Origin: Gammaproteobacteria bacterium
GTDB lineage: Bacteria > Pseudomonadota > Gammaproteobacteria > UBA6429 > Thiohalophilaceae
Reading direction: 5' to 3'
Assembly: GCA_026196045.1 (NCBI GenBank)
Contig: JAPHRJ010000107.1
Span: 1-33,318 of the forward strand
Length of the DNA stretch: 33,318 nucleotides
Positions 1 to 8,216 of this stretch are shown here, piece after piece. Made by a program: the position numbers and the translations under genes. The notes under the pieces were generated by a model that was given only the letters and a program-made list of their open reading frames with translations, was not told the DNA's origin and searched no databases. Each line of letters starts with the position of its first letter. The stretch's first letter is position 1.

Positions 1-504
1 CAACTTCATACGAAAAACATTCATCGCCTGACGTTGAATATCTTCTGCACCCATATAAACAACACACTCAAGACCAAGACGTGCTGCTACCGTTGCACTA
101 GCCACACCATGTTGACCTGCTCCAGTTTCAGCAATAATGCGTGTCTTTCCCATCCGTTTGGCAAGAAGTGCCTGCCCTACAGTATTATTCACTTTATGCG
201 CACCGGTGTGATTGAGATCTTCACGTTTTAAATATATGCGCGCACCACCTAAAATCTCACTCCAGCGTTCAGCGAAATATAGAGGACTTGGACGACCAAC
301 GTAGTGCTGTAATTCGTAGTCCAGTTCCTTTTGAAACTCGGGATCCTGTAAATAGTTTTCATAGGCTTCACGCAACTCTTTCAGAGGCCCCATTAAAGTT
401 TCTGCAACAAACATTCCGCCATAGATACCGAAATGCCCGTGATCATCGGGTAACTGATAGCTTTGCTGTACTCTTTCATTCTGTGACAACGGCTTGTACC
501 TCAT
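1..504 (-). CDS. trpB: Tryptophan synthase beta chain (partial, N-terminal part)
   Basis: The beta subunit of tryptophan synthase condenses indole with serine using pyridoxal phosphate, in complex with TrpA in the cytoplasm. The visible 168 codons read through the family's N-terminal signature [12 protein letters not shown] and later [16 protein letters not shown] and [17 protein letters not shown]; the gene runs off the left window edge. It overlaps the 3' end of trpF in another frame, suggesting translational coupling. The start is uncertain. An in-frame ATG at 504-502 has no Shine-Dalgarno. A TTG at 489-487 has GAGG nine bases upstream and gives a shorter N-terminus ahead of PDDHG, closer to typical homologues. 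Identity is secure; only the first five residues are in doubt. Confidence 0.95.
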   Translation of the reverse strand, partial: MRYKPLSQNERVQQSYQLPDDHGHFGIYGGMFVAETLMGPLKELREAYENYLQDPEFQKELDYELQHYVGRPSPLYFAERWSEILGGARIYLKREDLNHTGAHKVNNTVGQALLAKRMGKTRIIAETGAGQHGVASATVAARLGLECVVYMGAEDIQRQAMNVFRMKL

Positions 505-1099
505 TGATAAATTGCGCCATCTTCTGGTGATCTTTAATACCTTTATCGGCCTCAACTCCGCCACTGACATCCACGGCCCAGGGTTTCACCTGGCGAATTC
601 CACTACCTACATTGCTAGCATCCAGACCACCGGCCAATATAACAGGTTGATCCAGTTGTGGAATTACTGACCAGTCAAATGTCTTTCCTGTACCACCGGG
701 AACGCCTTGCTGGTAACTATCCAGCAAAATTCCCGCTGCATCAGTATATTCTTCAACGATGGTCTTCACATTTAGACCTTCACGCATTCTAACGGCTTTT
801 AAGTACGGGCGTCCGTAGCAATTACAGGCTGCAGCGGGTTCATTACCATGAAACTGGAGTATATCTAACGGAACTTCCCTCAGCACATCACGTATGTCCT
901 GCTCACTAGCATCAACAAATAATCCAACCGACGTTACAAAGGGAGGTAATAAGGAGATAATCTGCTGTGCCAGGCTAATGGAGACAGCTCGAGGACTCTG
1001 CGCATAAAACACAAGCCCAATAGCGTCAGCGCCCAACTGAGCAGCTTCCAGGCCATCCTCAACCCGCGTGATTCCACATATTTTGATACGTGTTCGCAA
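476..1099 (-). CDS. trpF: Phosphoribosylanthranilate isomerase
   Basis: TrpF catalyses the Amadori rearrangement of N-(5'-phosphoribosyl)anthranilate to CdRP in tryptophan synthesis. The 207-residue TIM barrel is normal length. It has KICGITR with the general-base Cys8, the acid Asp127 in ILLDS, the phosphate-binding GGTGKTFDW and VILAGGL loops, and a terminal VDVSGGVE where most family members have VDVSSGVE. The reading frame holds no ATG or GTG upstream before a stop at 1117, so TTG at 1099-1097 is the likely start; a CTG at 1114 is the only alternative. It is followed by overlapping trpB and preceded by a terminator at 1212-1235, so its promoter should lie between about 1100 and 1210. Confidence 0.96.
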   Translation of the reverse strand: MRTRIKICGITRVEDGLEAAQLGADAIGLVFYAQSPRAVSISLAQQIISLLPPFVTSVGLFVDASEQDIRDVLREVPLDILQFHGNEPAAACNCYGRPYLKAVRMREGLNVKTIVEEYTDAAGILLDSYQQGVPGGTGKTFDWSVIPQLDQPVILAGGLDASNVGSGIRQVKPWAVDVSGGVEADKGIKDHQKMAQFINEVQAVVTE

Positions 1100-1211
1100 T
1101 GTTTTTGCCGTCAGCTAAAAGGCCGGAAGCTTAACAGTTCATAGCGAAAAGGGAAAGTACCCAATCCAATGACTATAGCGTTTCAGTTTATAAAACAGCG
1201 ACTTATATAAA

Positions 1212-1235
1212 AAAACCCGCCAGAAGGCGGGTTTT
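1212..1235 (-). terminator. Rho-independent terminator after the VPxPA-CTERM gene
   Basis: A perfect 10-bp stem (AAAACCCGCC / GGCGGGTTTT) with loop AGAA. On the minus strand it is followed by a run of seven T. It lies 22 bp after the stop codon of the gene at 1258-1776 and should insulate trpF from it. Its core ACCCGCC/GGCGGGT matches that of the terminator near 2840. Confidence 0.9.
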
Positions 1236-1257
1236 AATGTGAGGAGAAAGAAGTTGT

Positions 1258-1776
1258 TTATCCAGCTTTTCTTCTCGCAATTCCAGCCAGGCCGATGAGG
1301 CCTGAGCCAAACAACCAGACTGCGGCAGGTACCGGTACAGCCTGAACTTCGTAAACGCTAGCAAGTACCTGATTTGAGGCTGTGTAGTCTCCTATCAGAG
1401 TTCCAGTGGTAAATGATCCCATCATACTGCCACCGGTATAATCCAGGTTAGCCGAAAATTCACCACCACCAAAATGATCTGAGGTCAAAACAAAGTTATT
1501 TACATCCGCCGAAAGCAAGGAACCAATTGTCAGGGTACTAATACCAGAAGTATTGATATTAAGAGTAAATATTTCAGAAATACCAGTGTTTGTCCCGCTG
1601 TCGTTGACATTAAATGCCGTGAGATTAATTAAATAACCTGATGAAGTAGACTGTAAGCCCCCATCTCCCTCATAAGTCGTCGATTCTATTGTTGCAGCAT
1701 TTGCAATTGAAAATATAGCAAACATTCCTGCAACAACGAATAGTGCCCCATTAATTAATTTTTTACAGCTTATCAT
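1258..1776 (-). CDS. Exported protein with VPxPA-type CTERM sorting signal
   Basis: A 172-residue secreted protein of unknown function. It has an N-terminal signal peptide (basic MISCKKL, hydrophobic stretch, ANA cleavage site near residue 27) and a Ser/Thr/Asn/Gly-rich body. The C-terminal tripartite signal is VPVPAAVWLFGSGLIGL followed by AGIARRK. That tail is the VPLPA-CTERM flavour of PEP-CTERM, which in other bacteria is recognised by an exosortase (EpsH/XrtA family) that cuts the protein and attaches it to envelope or exopolysaccharide. A good Shine-Dalgarno (GGGAGAGG) precedes ATG 1776. It lies 80 bp downstream of another PEP-CTERM gene and may share its promoter. No exosortase is in this window. 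Confidence 0.85.
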   Translation of the reverse strand: MISCKKLINGALFVVAGMFAIFSIANAATIESTTYEGDGGLQSTSSGYLINLTAFNVNDSGTNTGISEIFTLNINTSGISTLTIGSLLSADVNNFVLTSDHFGGGEFSANLDYTGGSMMGSFTTGTLIGDYTASNQVLASVYEVQAVPVPAAVWLFGSGLIGLAGIARRKAG

Positions 1777-1855
1777 TATGACCTCTCCCTACCCAAACTG
1801 GCAGTTATTTTTATATTGAGTTTACTATTATTCTAAATATTTAGATTTTTTTGAT

Positions 1856-2488
1856 TTATTTTCTTCTACGTAATTTAGTAAATCCGACCATTGCCAATCC
1901 CAAAGACATAAGCATTAGCACAGAAGGCTCAGGGACACTTGTTGCTACAGCTTCAGAGCTCAATCTACCTGAAACATCCCCTATGAAGCTTGAACCCTCA
2001 GCAAATAGGGCTGCATTTAACGCTGAACTCAGGTTTAGCTCCAGAGCAAAAAAGTCAGCCGGATTTACAAATTCACTCATCAAATCACCAGAGGTAATAT
2101 TGTAGCTACCCAGCATTGTGGCCTGCCGTGAGGTATTATCAGTAATACCATACATCATCAGATCTGTTAAATCGCCGTCGAGTAACGCTGTAACGCCATC
2201 CCCATCTAATATATAAAGGCTTGCAGTTGAAAATGTTGCAACTGTGTATCCAGCATATGTGGTATCACTTACCGTACCTAACGTAGCAGTTAACAGCACT
2301 AGACTGTTTTCATAAGTAGGAGCTGTAATATCTGTCGAGCTTGTTAGTTCACCACGAAAAACCAACTCGCCAGAACTATAATTTATACCATCGATTCCAT
2401 TAAAAGTTAACAGCGGGTATGCCGCTGCCGTACCAGCAAAACTTAAACTGATAACCAACGCTAAAAGTATTCCCTTAAATTTCGACAT
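1856..2488 (-). CDS. PEP-CTERM sorting domain protein
   Basis: A 210-residue exported protein. Residues 1-24 form a signal peptide ending AAAYP; the body is Thr/Ser-rich and lacks cysteine. The C-terminus is a textbook PEP-CTERM tail: VPEPS, a hydrophobic segment LMLMSLGLAMVGF, then KLRRRK. Such proteins are exosortase substrates linked to extracellular polysaccharide and floc or biofilm formation in other Proteobacteria. The body resembles nothing I recognise, so the role is open. A sigma-54 type promoter sits 38-53 bp upstream of the ATG, in line with the PrsK/PrsR-RpoN control described for PEP-CTERM genes elsewhere. The shorter VPxPA-CTERM gene follows on the same strand. Confidence 0.88.
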   Translation of the reverse strand: MSKFKGILLALVISLSFAGTAAAYPLLTFNGIDGINYSSGELVFRGELTSSTDITAPTYENSLVLLTATLGTVSDTTYAGYTVATFSTASLYILDGDGVTALLDGDLTDLMMYGITDNTSRQATMLGSYNITSGDLMSEFVNPADFFALELNLSSALNAALFAEGSSFIGDVSGRLSSEAVATSVPEPSVLMLMSLGLAMVGFTKLRRRK

Positions 2489-2525
2489 CTTACACTCTCT
2501 TAAATGTATTCTATAATGTTTGTTA

Positions 2526-2541
2526 CGCTATTTTCGTGCCA
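2526..2541 (-). promoter_or_regulatory. Sigma-54 (RpoN) promoter of the PEP-CTERM gene
   Basis: On the minus strand the sequence is TGGCACG-AAAA-TAGCG. The -24 element matches the RpoN consensus TGGCACG fully; the -12 element TAGCG keeps the invariant GC with exact GG-to-GC spacing but deviates from TTGCW at two positions. The transcript would start near 2514, leaving a leader of about 26 nt before ATG 2488. An enhancer-binding activator would be required. Confidence 0.7.
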
Positions 2542-2830
2542 GAAAATATTTTTTCTTATAATTCCAACACTTACCTTTTATTAATTTAGTTTGTCAATGA
2601 TTCTACTACACAGTTTATAAACAAACCCGACACATTACGATAACACTTTGGTCATAGTTCTTGTGTCTAAGTATTTCATTTGTTTATAAGTTTACTTACT
2701 TTTACATGTCTGTATATACGACTATAGTCACTGTAAAGTAAATCGACAAAGTTAAGCTCGTTTTTCTTAACTATTATGCCGGTACATTACACCAGTATAT
2801 TGACAATAATATTACACATAACGAAAATGC

Positions 2831-2858
2831 AAAAAAAAACCCGCCTAGGAGGCGGGTA
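2831..2858 (-). terminator. Strong rho-independent terminator between truA and the PEP-CTERM genes
   Basis: On the minus strand ACCCGCC-TCCTA-GGCGGGT (stem of 7 bp, 8 if the T-A in the loop pairs) is followed by nine T. It lies about 105 bp past the truA stop. It can end the fimV-truA transcript, and would equally end a short RNA started from the FNR-linked promoter at 2887-2931. Confidence 0.88.
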
Positions 2859-2880
2859 CAAAGAGATAGTTACGATATGT
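2831..2880 (-). ncRNA. Candidate short RNA (about 50 nt) under an FNR-type promoter
   Basis: Speculative. Reading the minus strand: FNR box (2931-2918), 25 bp, the hexamer TATACT (2892-2887), predicted start near 2880, then about 20 unstructured nucleotides and the hairpin plus U-run that ends near 2831. No open reading frame of note is contained. The box centre would be at about -44.5, three bases off the ideal class II position of -41.5, which weakens the call. The simpler reading is that the hairpin just terminates the truA operon. Confidence 0.3.
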
Positions 2881-2917
2881 CTGTATAGTATATTGTCATA
2901 AGTGCTTTTTCCTTGAA

Positions 2918-2931
2918 TTGATCAAGATCAA
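2918..2931 (-). promoter_or_regulatory. Perfect FNR/Anr box
   Basis: TTGAT-CTTG-ATCAA on the minus strand matches all ten specified positions of the FNR consensus TTGAT-N4-ATCAA. It lies 32 bp downstream of the truA stop and about 430 bp upstream of the PEP-CTERM start. It could therefore serve a small transcript or, less likely, the distant PEP-CTERM gene beyond the terminator. CRP/Dnr-type relatives read similar sites. Confidence 0.5.
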
Positions 2932-2962
2932 AGTTAGCCCGATAAGTCTTTTTTCACGAATA

Positions 2963-3763
2963 TCAGACCAATTCCTGAGTCATTGACCAAAACATTGGAG
3001 CCTGAGCCGGTTTAGGTAAATCATATTCATCATCATAGTCTATTCGCATAAAATACAGGCCATATGGGGGAGCGGTTATCCCGCCCTGAGTCCGGTCTTT
3101 AAATTGTAGAATTTCCTGAGCCCAGTGCGGTTCTTTTTCACCCGCTCCAATTGTCATTAATACGCCAGCAATATTACGTACCATATGGTGTAGAAAGGCA
3201 TTTGCTTCAAGATCTATATAAACAAAAGCACCATCCCTTGTTACATCAAGTCGATGAATCGTACGAACTGGTGACCTTGCCTGACAGGCCTGAGCCCGGT
3301 AAGAACTAAAATCATGCTCACCTAATAGGTGCCTGGCGGCACTTTCCATCCGACCTTCGTCCAGAGGTCGATATTCCCATACTACATGTTTAGCAAGACA
3401 GCCAGGACGGACGGAGCGATTAAAAATAACATAGCGATAATATCGGCGCCGTGCTCCAAAGCGTGCATGAAATTTATCATCCACTAACTGTGCCCAGGTC
3501 ACACTAATAGAATCAGGTAAATTTGCATTGGTGCCGCTAACCCAGGAATAAGAGCTACGCTCAGCCGGTGTATCAAAATGAACGACCTGTCCCATTCCAT
3601 GTACACCTGTATCTGTTCGTCCGGCACAAATCACCCGTACTGGATGATTGGCTACTTTTGATAATGCCTTTTCAAGATAGCCCTGAACCGTCCTCGTACC
3701 ATCCTGGATTTGCCAACCGCAATAAGGGCTTCCATCATATTCAACACCCATTGCGATTCTCAT
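2963..3763 (-). CDS. truA: tRNA pseudouridine(38-40) synthase
   Basis: TruA isomerises uridines 38, 39 and 40 in the anticodon arm of many tRNAs. The 266-residue protein has normal family length. The N-terminal MRIAMGVEYDGSPYCGWQ and the catalytic motif GRTDTGVH with nucleophile Asp51 are intact, as are the RRRYYRYVI strand and the HHMVRNIAGVLM region near the C-terminus. ATG 3763 lies only 3 bp after the stop of the EcfT-like gene, so the two are surely co-transcribed. fimV-truA-trpF order is conserved in gammaproteobacteria, but here two PEP-CTERM genes intervene before trpF. Confidence 0.97.
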   Translation of the reverse strand: MRIAMGVEYDGSPYCGWQIQDGTRTVQGYLEKALSKVANHPVRVICAGRTDTGVHGMGQVVHFDTPAERSSYSWVSGTNANLPDSISVTWAQLVDDKFHARFGARRRYYRYVIFNRSVRPGCLAKHVVWEYRPLDEGRMESAARHLLGEHDFSSYRAQACQARSPVRTIHRLDVTRDGAFVYIDLEANAFLHHMVRNIAGVLMTIGAGEKEPHWAQEILQFKDRTQGGITAPPYGLYFMRIDYDDEYDLPKPAQAPMFWSMTQELV

Positions 3764-3766
3764 GAT

Positions 3767-4465
3767 TTACAACTCATTAACGTAGATTTCCAGATAGCTC
3801 ACAAATTGAAATAGTATCAAAAGTAAGAGTGGAAAGGACCATTCATATAATTTTGGTAACGGTAATTGTGTAAATGTATATTCTTTGCAGCTTTGATTGT
3901 CTGCATGTTGAACTAGCCGATGATACACATCTGCCGTATTTGTGAGCCAGGTTTTTATTTTTTGTAAGGCCGATGATTTAGCTTCTATTCTGGTTGATGA
4001 GTTCTTTTTTTCAGATAACAATTGTTGAACCGCCTCCAGGCTTAATACCATACGCAGTGCTAATGTTTCTCGTTTTAGCTTAAAAAGTTTTAAAGGTGCA
4101 GCAAGCCAGTAAATTGCCCCCAATAACTGCTCACGACTTAAACTACTAATGATATAGGTAACTGCAAATATAATAAGCAATAGAGCACCAACGCGTTCGA
4201 GCCCCATTAATAAGGCTGGAATGTGAGTCTGTAAAGAAATTTCAGGGACTTGACCTGCAGGAGCCATCCAGACGTAAAGAATGAGTATTGAGAGAAAAAA
4301 CCAACGCATTCGCGATACCATTTTCATGGCTAGTCGTACATCAGTTGGACGTTGAAAATAGTGAGGTAAAAGAATTAAAAAACCCAAAAGCAACTGTCCC
4401 GCATGAGCGCGGGACAGACAGAGAATAAAAACTAACAGATTAATTATCCGGATGACCGGATGCAT
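3767..4465 (-). CDS. EcfT/CbiQ-like integral membrane protein
   Basis: A 232-residue membrane protein with about five hydrophobic segments (roughly residues 5-35, 52-68, 84-108, a weaker one near 118-130, and 210-226). A central cytoplasmic-looking stretch, LAAPLKLFKLKRETLALRM, followed by charged helices resembles the coupling region of the T component of energy-coupling-factor vitamin/metal transporters (EcfT/CbiQ), which contacts the ATPases. The resemblance is in pattern only, and no EcfA ATPase or S component is nearby. It sits 34 bp after fimV and 3 bp before truA, so it belongs to their operon. Function unknown; it might work with solitary ECF ATPases elsewhere or have another role. 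Confidence 0.6.
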   Translation of the reverse strand: MHPVIRIINLLVFILCLSRAHAGQLLLGFLILLPHYFQRPTDVRLAMKMVSRMRWFFLSILILYVWMAPAGQVPEISLQTHIPALLMGLERVGALLLIIFAVTYIISSLSREQLLGAIYWLAAPLKLFKLKRETLALRMVLSLEAVQQLLSEKKNSSTRIEAKSSALQKIKTWLTNTADVYHRLVQHADNQSCKEYTFTQLPLPKLYEWSFPLLLLILFQFVSYLEIYVNEL

Positions 4466-4499
4466 TTTCGACTAACCTGATTAATCAATATCATGCAGC

Positions 4500-7400
4500 T
4501 TAGGCAATTTGCTGAATCAGCTGTTGTGCTTCCTGTTTCTGGCTATCATTTCCTTCATCAAGAACTTCATCCAGAATACTGCGTGCACCTTCAGGATCAC
4601 CCATGTCGATATAGGCTCGAGCCAGATCCAGTTTAGTACCAACTTCATCACCACCAGCGGCTAAATCAAGATCTCCCATATCTGAAGACTCAGCCATATC
4701 CATCGCGAGATCCGTAGCTGTTTCTTCTTCACCCGTAGCAGCAAGATCGAAGTCCATGGACTCGTCCATGTTGAGTGCCATCGTGGCATCATCATCAGCA
4801 AGTTCTTCCATAATTTCTGTTGCGGTTTCTACATTTAGATCAACAGCAGTCTCTTCTTCTTCAGAACTTTCAGTATCAAAGTCGAGAGCATCATCCATAT
4901 TCAGAACCATTGTTCCGTCTTCATCAGCAGAATCAGGTGCTGTGGTAGATTCAGCTGTAGCTGGCTGATCATCACCAAGGTCAAGGTTGAAATCCAGACT
5001 TCCCGCCGTTTCATCCTCTTCAGCAATATCCAGTTCAGGCATCATGGTTTCAGCCGTCTCTTCTGAATCCTCACCCGTATCCAGGTTGAAGTCCATAGCA
5101 TCCAGGTCTGCAGCATCAGGTTCTGCTGTAGCTAAGTCTGTTTCCGGTTCAGCTGTATCTAAATTAAAATCAAGGCTGTCAGCAGCAGGCATTTCCAGTT
5201 CTGCAGTTACCGGTTCAGCTTCATCATCCGCTTCTTCTGCTGTGCCCATATCCAGATCAGGCATATCCATTGACTCAGCCTGTTCTTCTTCAGCTAAATC
5301 AAGATTGAAATCCATGGCATCCGCATCGGCAGATGCAGCTTCCGGCTCAGCAGCCGTCTCTGTCTCTTCACCCAGATCCAGATTAAAATCAAGATCGGCC
5401 ATGCTATCAGTGCTTTCTTCAGCTTCCACAGCATTGAACTGTTCAGTCTGGAACACTCCGGTTTCAAGACCAATATCCATTACCTGGCTATCTGATAGAC
5501 CCACACCAGGGTCATCCTGAGCAGCTTCAGCAGCAACTGGTGCAACCACGTCTCCAGTAAATAATGGATTATTTGGTGCCAGCTCTTTACCCATGGTCAG
5601 GACTTTATCCCACATAGGATCAGTCGAGGCATCTTCACCCAGACTGGCATAGAATTCTTCAGCCGTTGATTCAAAGGCCTGCTGGTTCTTGGTTGCATTG
5701 AACACTTCAAGCAACTTCAGTTTTAGTTCCTTACGGCTCGGATCCTGTTCCAGAGCTTCGTTCAAGCGCTCTTCAGCGGCTTCATAACGGCCATAGGCCA
5801 TGAAGACATCGGCTTCAGTTAATGGATCAACCTCACTATCTTCAGCCTGGATAGCACCGGCTCCACTAACTGCAAAATCACTCAGGAATGATGACTCACC
5901 ATCAGTGGCTTCAGCAGCATCTGCTGTCACAGAAGCGGGTTCACCCGTCAAAATACTTTCCTGGAAATTGCTCTGTGCACTCTGACGACGGCGAATAACA
6001 ATCACCATCAGAACAATCAGTAACAATATTACAGGGACACCTATGTAAAGAACTAAAGGACCACCGGGTATTGTTGCTGCGACACCCGCGACTACCGCAA
6101 GTGTTGAGGCAAGAACACCATTGACCGTATCCATGAATCCACCGGAAGCGACCTGTTGTTGTACTGGAGTTGGAGCGGGCACAGGTGTTGGAGCAGATTG
6201 AGCCGGTTCCTCAGTTATCACCAGCTGGTTATTCATATCACCATCCTGGCTTTCACTGGGCATGGCATCCTCAGTAGCTTCACCTTCAGCCAGGCTTTCC
6301 ATTACTACAAATTTTTCTTCGCCTTCAGGGGCAACGAGTGCTTCTTCTGCCATTGGAGTTTCTTCAACGACAGGTGCCTCAGCAACCATTGGCGACTCTT
6401 CAATTGCTGGCATTTCTTCAGCAACAGGAGTTTCTTCAAGTACAGCTGCTTCCTCGGTAACGGGAGCTTCCTGTTGTGCAGCGAGTTGTTGTTGCATTGC
6501 CGCCAGACCCGAGTCTTCAATAGAAATGGCGCGTTGCATGGAGGACAATTCAGCTTCCATTTCAGCGATATGACGACTTAGTGCTGGATCCTGACCACCC
6601 ATTGCTGCGGCATCAGAACGCAGTTGACGTAGCTCTTCCTGTAAGGCCGCCATTTCATCACCCATGGCATCCTGTGTCACACCTTCACCTGCAGTGAGCT
6701 CTTCGCCCGCTGGTGCCGCTACGGTCAGTTCGCCTGTACCTTCAGCCGGTGCTTCTTCAACGAATTCCACTTCTTCCGCAACGATAGGTTGTTGCTCTTC
6801 AGCAGCAGATGCGATTTCCTGTTGATAGCTGTCCCAATCAGCCGTCTGCATACGATAAACATCACGGGCTTCGGCATCCGTCATCGCTGTCAGCATTTCC
6901 TGATCATCGACACGTAAAACCTGCCCCACTTTCAACCGGTGAACATTGCCCTTGATGAAGGCATCTGGATTACTTTTCAGCAGCGCCATCATGATCTGAT
7001 AAATACTGACTGAGTCATCACGTTGCAGTTTTTTAGCGATAGTCCAAAGATTGTCACCTTTCTGGGTAATGCCATAGTCCAGCTCACCCATTGGCTCGGC
7101 TTCAGAATAGGCTTCGACTTCATCACCATAGGCACTCAAAGGAATACGAGGGAATAAACCACCGTCATCAACAAAGACATCTGAATCCTGTACGGCCACA
7201 TCAACCGCAGGCGCTACTACTGCCATTTCAGGCTCAACCAGAGGTTCAGCAGGTTCTGGTAGTGCTGTTTCTTCTTCAGTAATGTCGTCACGACCACTGA
7301 GCATACTGCCCTGAGGTGACTTGGACAGCAGTTTTTCCAGTTCACTCATACCTGAATCTTCAGCAACTGGCGCCTCAGCCATGGACTCAGGTTCAACAGC

Positions 7401-8090
7401 CAGAGGAGCCGCTTCTTCTATAACTGGTTCTTCTTCAACAACGGCAACTGGAGGAACTTCTTCCATTACAGGTTCAACTGCAGGCTCCGGCATGGCCACT
7501 TCAGGCTCATCCGCCATAACAGGTTCTTCTTCAACAGCCAGAGTCGGTTCCACTTCCACGGCCATCGCAGGTTCTGGAGCAATTTCTTCAACAACAGGTT
7601 CTGGTAATGGCTCAGGCAGCGGCTCATCTCTAACAATGGCTTCAGGAGCCTTTACTTCTGGAGTGGCAACAACCGCTGGTTGTTTGATGATACGACCGGG
7701 AGGATCAAGTAATACGGTGTATTCGCGTAAAATTCGACCATTGTACCAATTGAGTTCGAGCAGGAAATTCAGGAAGGGTTCGCGAATTGGCTGATTGCTG
7801 CTCAGTTTAATATAGAAGGTATCATCAGCACGGCTCTTAATTTCGAACTTGAAGTTGCTGAGGAAAACAGGCCGGTCAATGCCGGCACGAACAAAGGCTT
7901 CGCGAGAGGCCAGTTTCACCGTCAAACCACTGACTTCATCCACCGTTGCGGATAGTAGGTCAATCTCGGCATTCAGCGGCTGGTTCAAAGCTGAATTGAG
8001 CTTGATATTTCCGAACCCCAAAGCATGCGAAGCCATGGGAGTGAATGCCAACATACAAATTGCTATCAAAACGGGCAACTTACGCGCCAT
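4500..8090 (-). CDS. fimV: FimV-family polar/peptidoglycan-binding protein
   Basis: FimV is an inner-membrane hub needed for type IV pilus assembly, twitching and polar organisation in Pseudomonas and relatives (HubP in Vibrio). The protein has 1196 residues. A signal peptide (1-23, ending SHA) and the conserved FimV N-domain (about 24-130) are followed by a Pro/Glu/Val-rich acidic stretch (about 145-330). Then come a LysM peptidoglycan-binding domain (about 338-393, YGITQKGDNLWTIAKKL), a coiled coil (about 477-540) and one transmembrane helix (about 676-702, then RRRQ). The cytoplasmic part is very acidic, with TPR-like helices and DFNLD repeats (about 898-1112), ending in the conserved FimV C-terminal TPR motif TKLDLARAYIDMGDPEGARS. 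Neighbours usg and truA fit the Pseudomonas order. Confidence 0.95.
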   Translation of the reverse strand: MARKLPVLIAICMLAFTPMASHALGFGNIKLNSALNQPLNAEIDLLSATVDEVSGLTVKLASREAFVRAGIDRPVFLSNFKFEIKSRADDTFYIKLSSNQPIREPFLNFLLELNWYNGRILREYTVLLDPPGRIIKQPAVVATPEVKAPEAIVRDEPLPEPLPEPVVEEIAPEPAMAVEVEPTLAVEEEPVMADEPEVAMPEPAVEPVMEEVPPVAVVEEEPVIEEAAPLAVEPESMAEAPVAEDSGMSELEKLLSKSPQGSMLSGRDDITEEETALPEPAEPLVEPEMAVVAPAVDVAVQDSDVFVDDGGLFPRIPLSAYGDEVEAYSEAEPMGELDYGITQKGDNLWTIAKKLQRDDSVSIYQIMMALLKSNPDAFIKGNVHRLKVGQVLRVDDQEMLTAMTDAEARDVYRMQTADWDSYQQEIASAAEEQQPIVAEEVEFVEEAPAEGTGELTVAAPAGEELTAGEGVTQDAMGDEMAALQEELRQLRSDAAAMGGQDPALSRHIAEMEAELSSMQRAISIEDSGLAAMQQQLAAQQEAPVTEEAAVLEETPVAEEMPAIEESPMVAEAPVVEETPMAEEALVAPEGEEKFVVMESLAEGEATEDAMPSESQDGDMNNQLVITEEPAQSAPTPVPAPTPVQQQVASGGFMDTVNGVLASTLAVVAGVAATIPGGPLVLYIGVPVILLLIVLMVIVIRRRQSAQSNFQESILTGEPASVTADAAEATDGESSFLSDFAVSGAGAIQAEDSEVDPLTEADVFMAYGRYEAAEERLNEALEQDPSRKELKLKLLEVFNATKNQQAFESTAEEFYASLGEDASTDPMWDKVLTMGKELAPNNPLFTGDVVAPVAAEAAQDDPGVGLSDSQVMDIGLETGVFQTEQFNAVEAEESTDSMADLDFNLDLGEETETAAEPEAASADADAMDFNLDLAEEEQAESMDMPDLDMGTAEEADDEAEPVTAELEMPAADSLDFNLDTAEPETDLATAEPDAADLDAMDFNLDTGEDSEETAETMMPELDIAEEDETAGSLDFNLDLGDDQPATAESTTAPDSADEDGTMVLNMDDALDFDTESSEEEETAVDLNVETATEIMEELADDDATMALNMDESMDFDLAATGEEETATDLAMDMAESSDMGDLDLAAGGDEVGTKLDLARAYIDMGDPEGARSILDEVLDEGNDSQKQEAQQLIQQIA

Positions 8091-8216
8091 AATGAAAATC
8101 TCTCTTATCCGTCACGAACCTATTGCGCAATACACGCAACCCAAAATTTCTTCTTATTTCAAAAGCTTATCTACTTTAGCTTTGAATGGTCTTTATAAGT
8201 CTTCAGTAACTATAGC

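Noticed and set aside
1832-1845. TCTAAATATTTAGA palindrome followed by a T-run on the plus strand
   Set aside because: The stem is all A/T apart from one C-G pair at each side, and the T-run faces away from the transcribed strand; too weak for a terminator.
4395-4416. TGTCCCGC-N6-GCGGGACA hairpin
   Set aside because: It lies within the coding region for residues ~17-23 of the EcfT-like protein; codons read normally and there is no T-run.
4756-7794. Long open frames opposite fimV, Ser/Thr/Ala-rich
   Set aside because: They are antisense images of the Glu/Ala/Pro-rich repeats in fimV and lack ribosome sites or domain sense.
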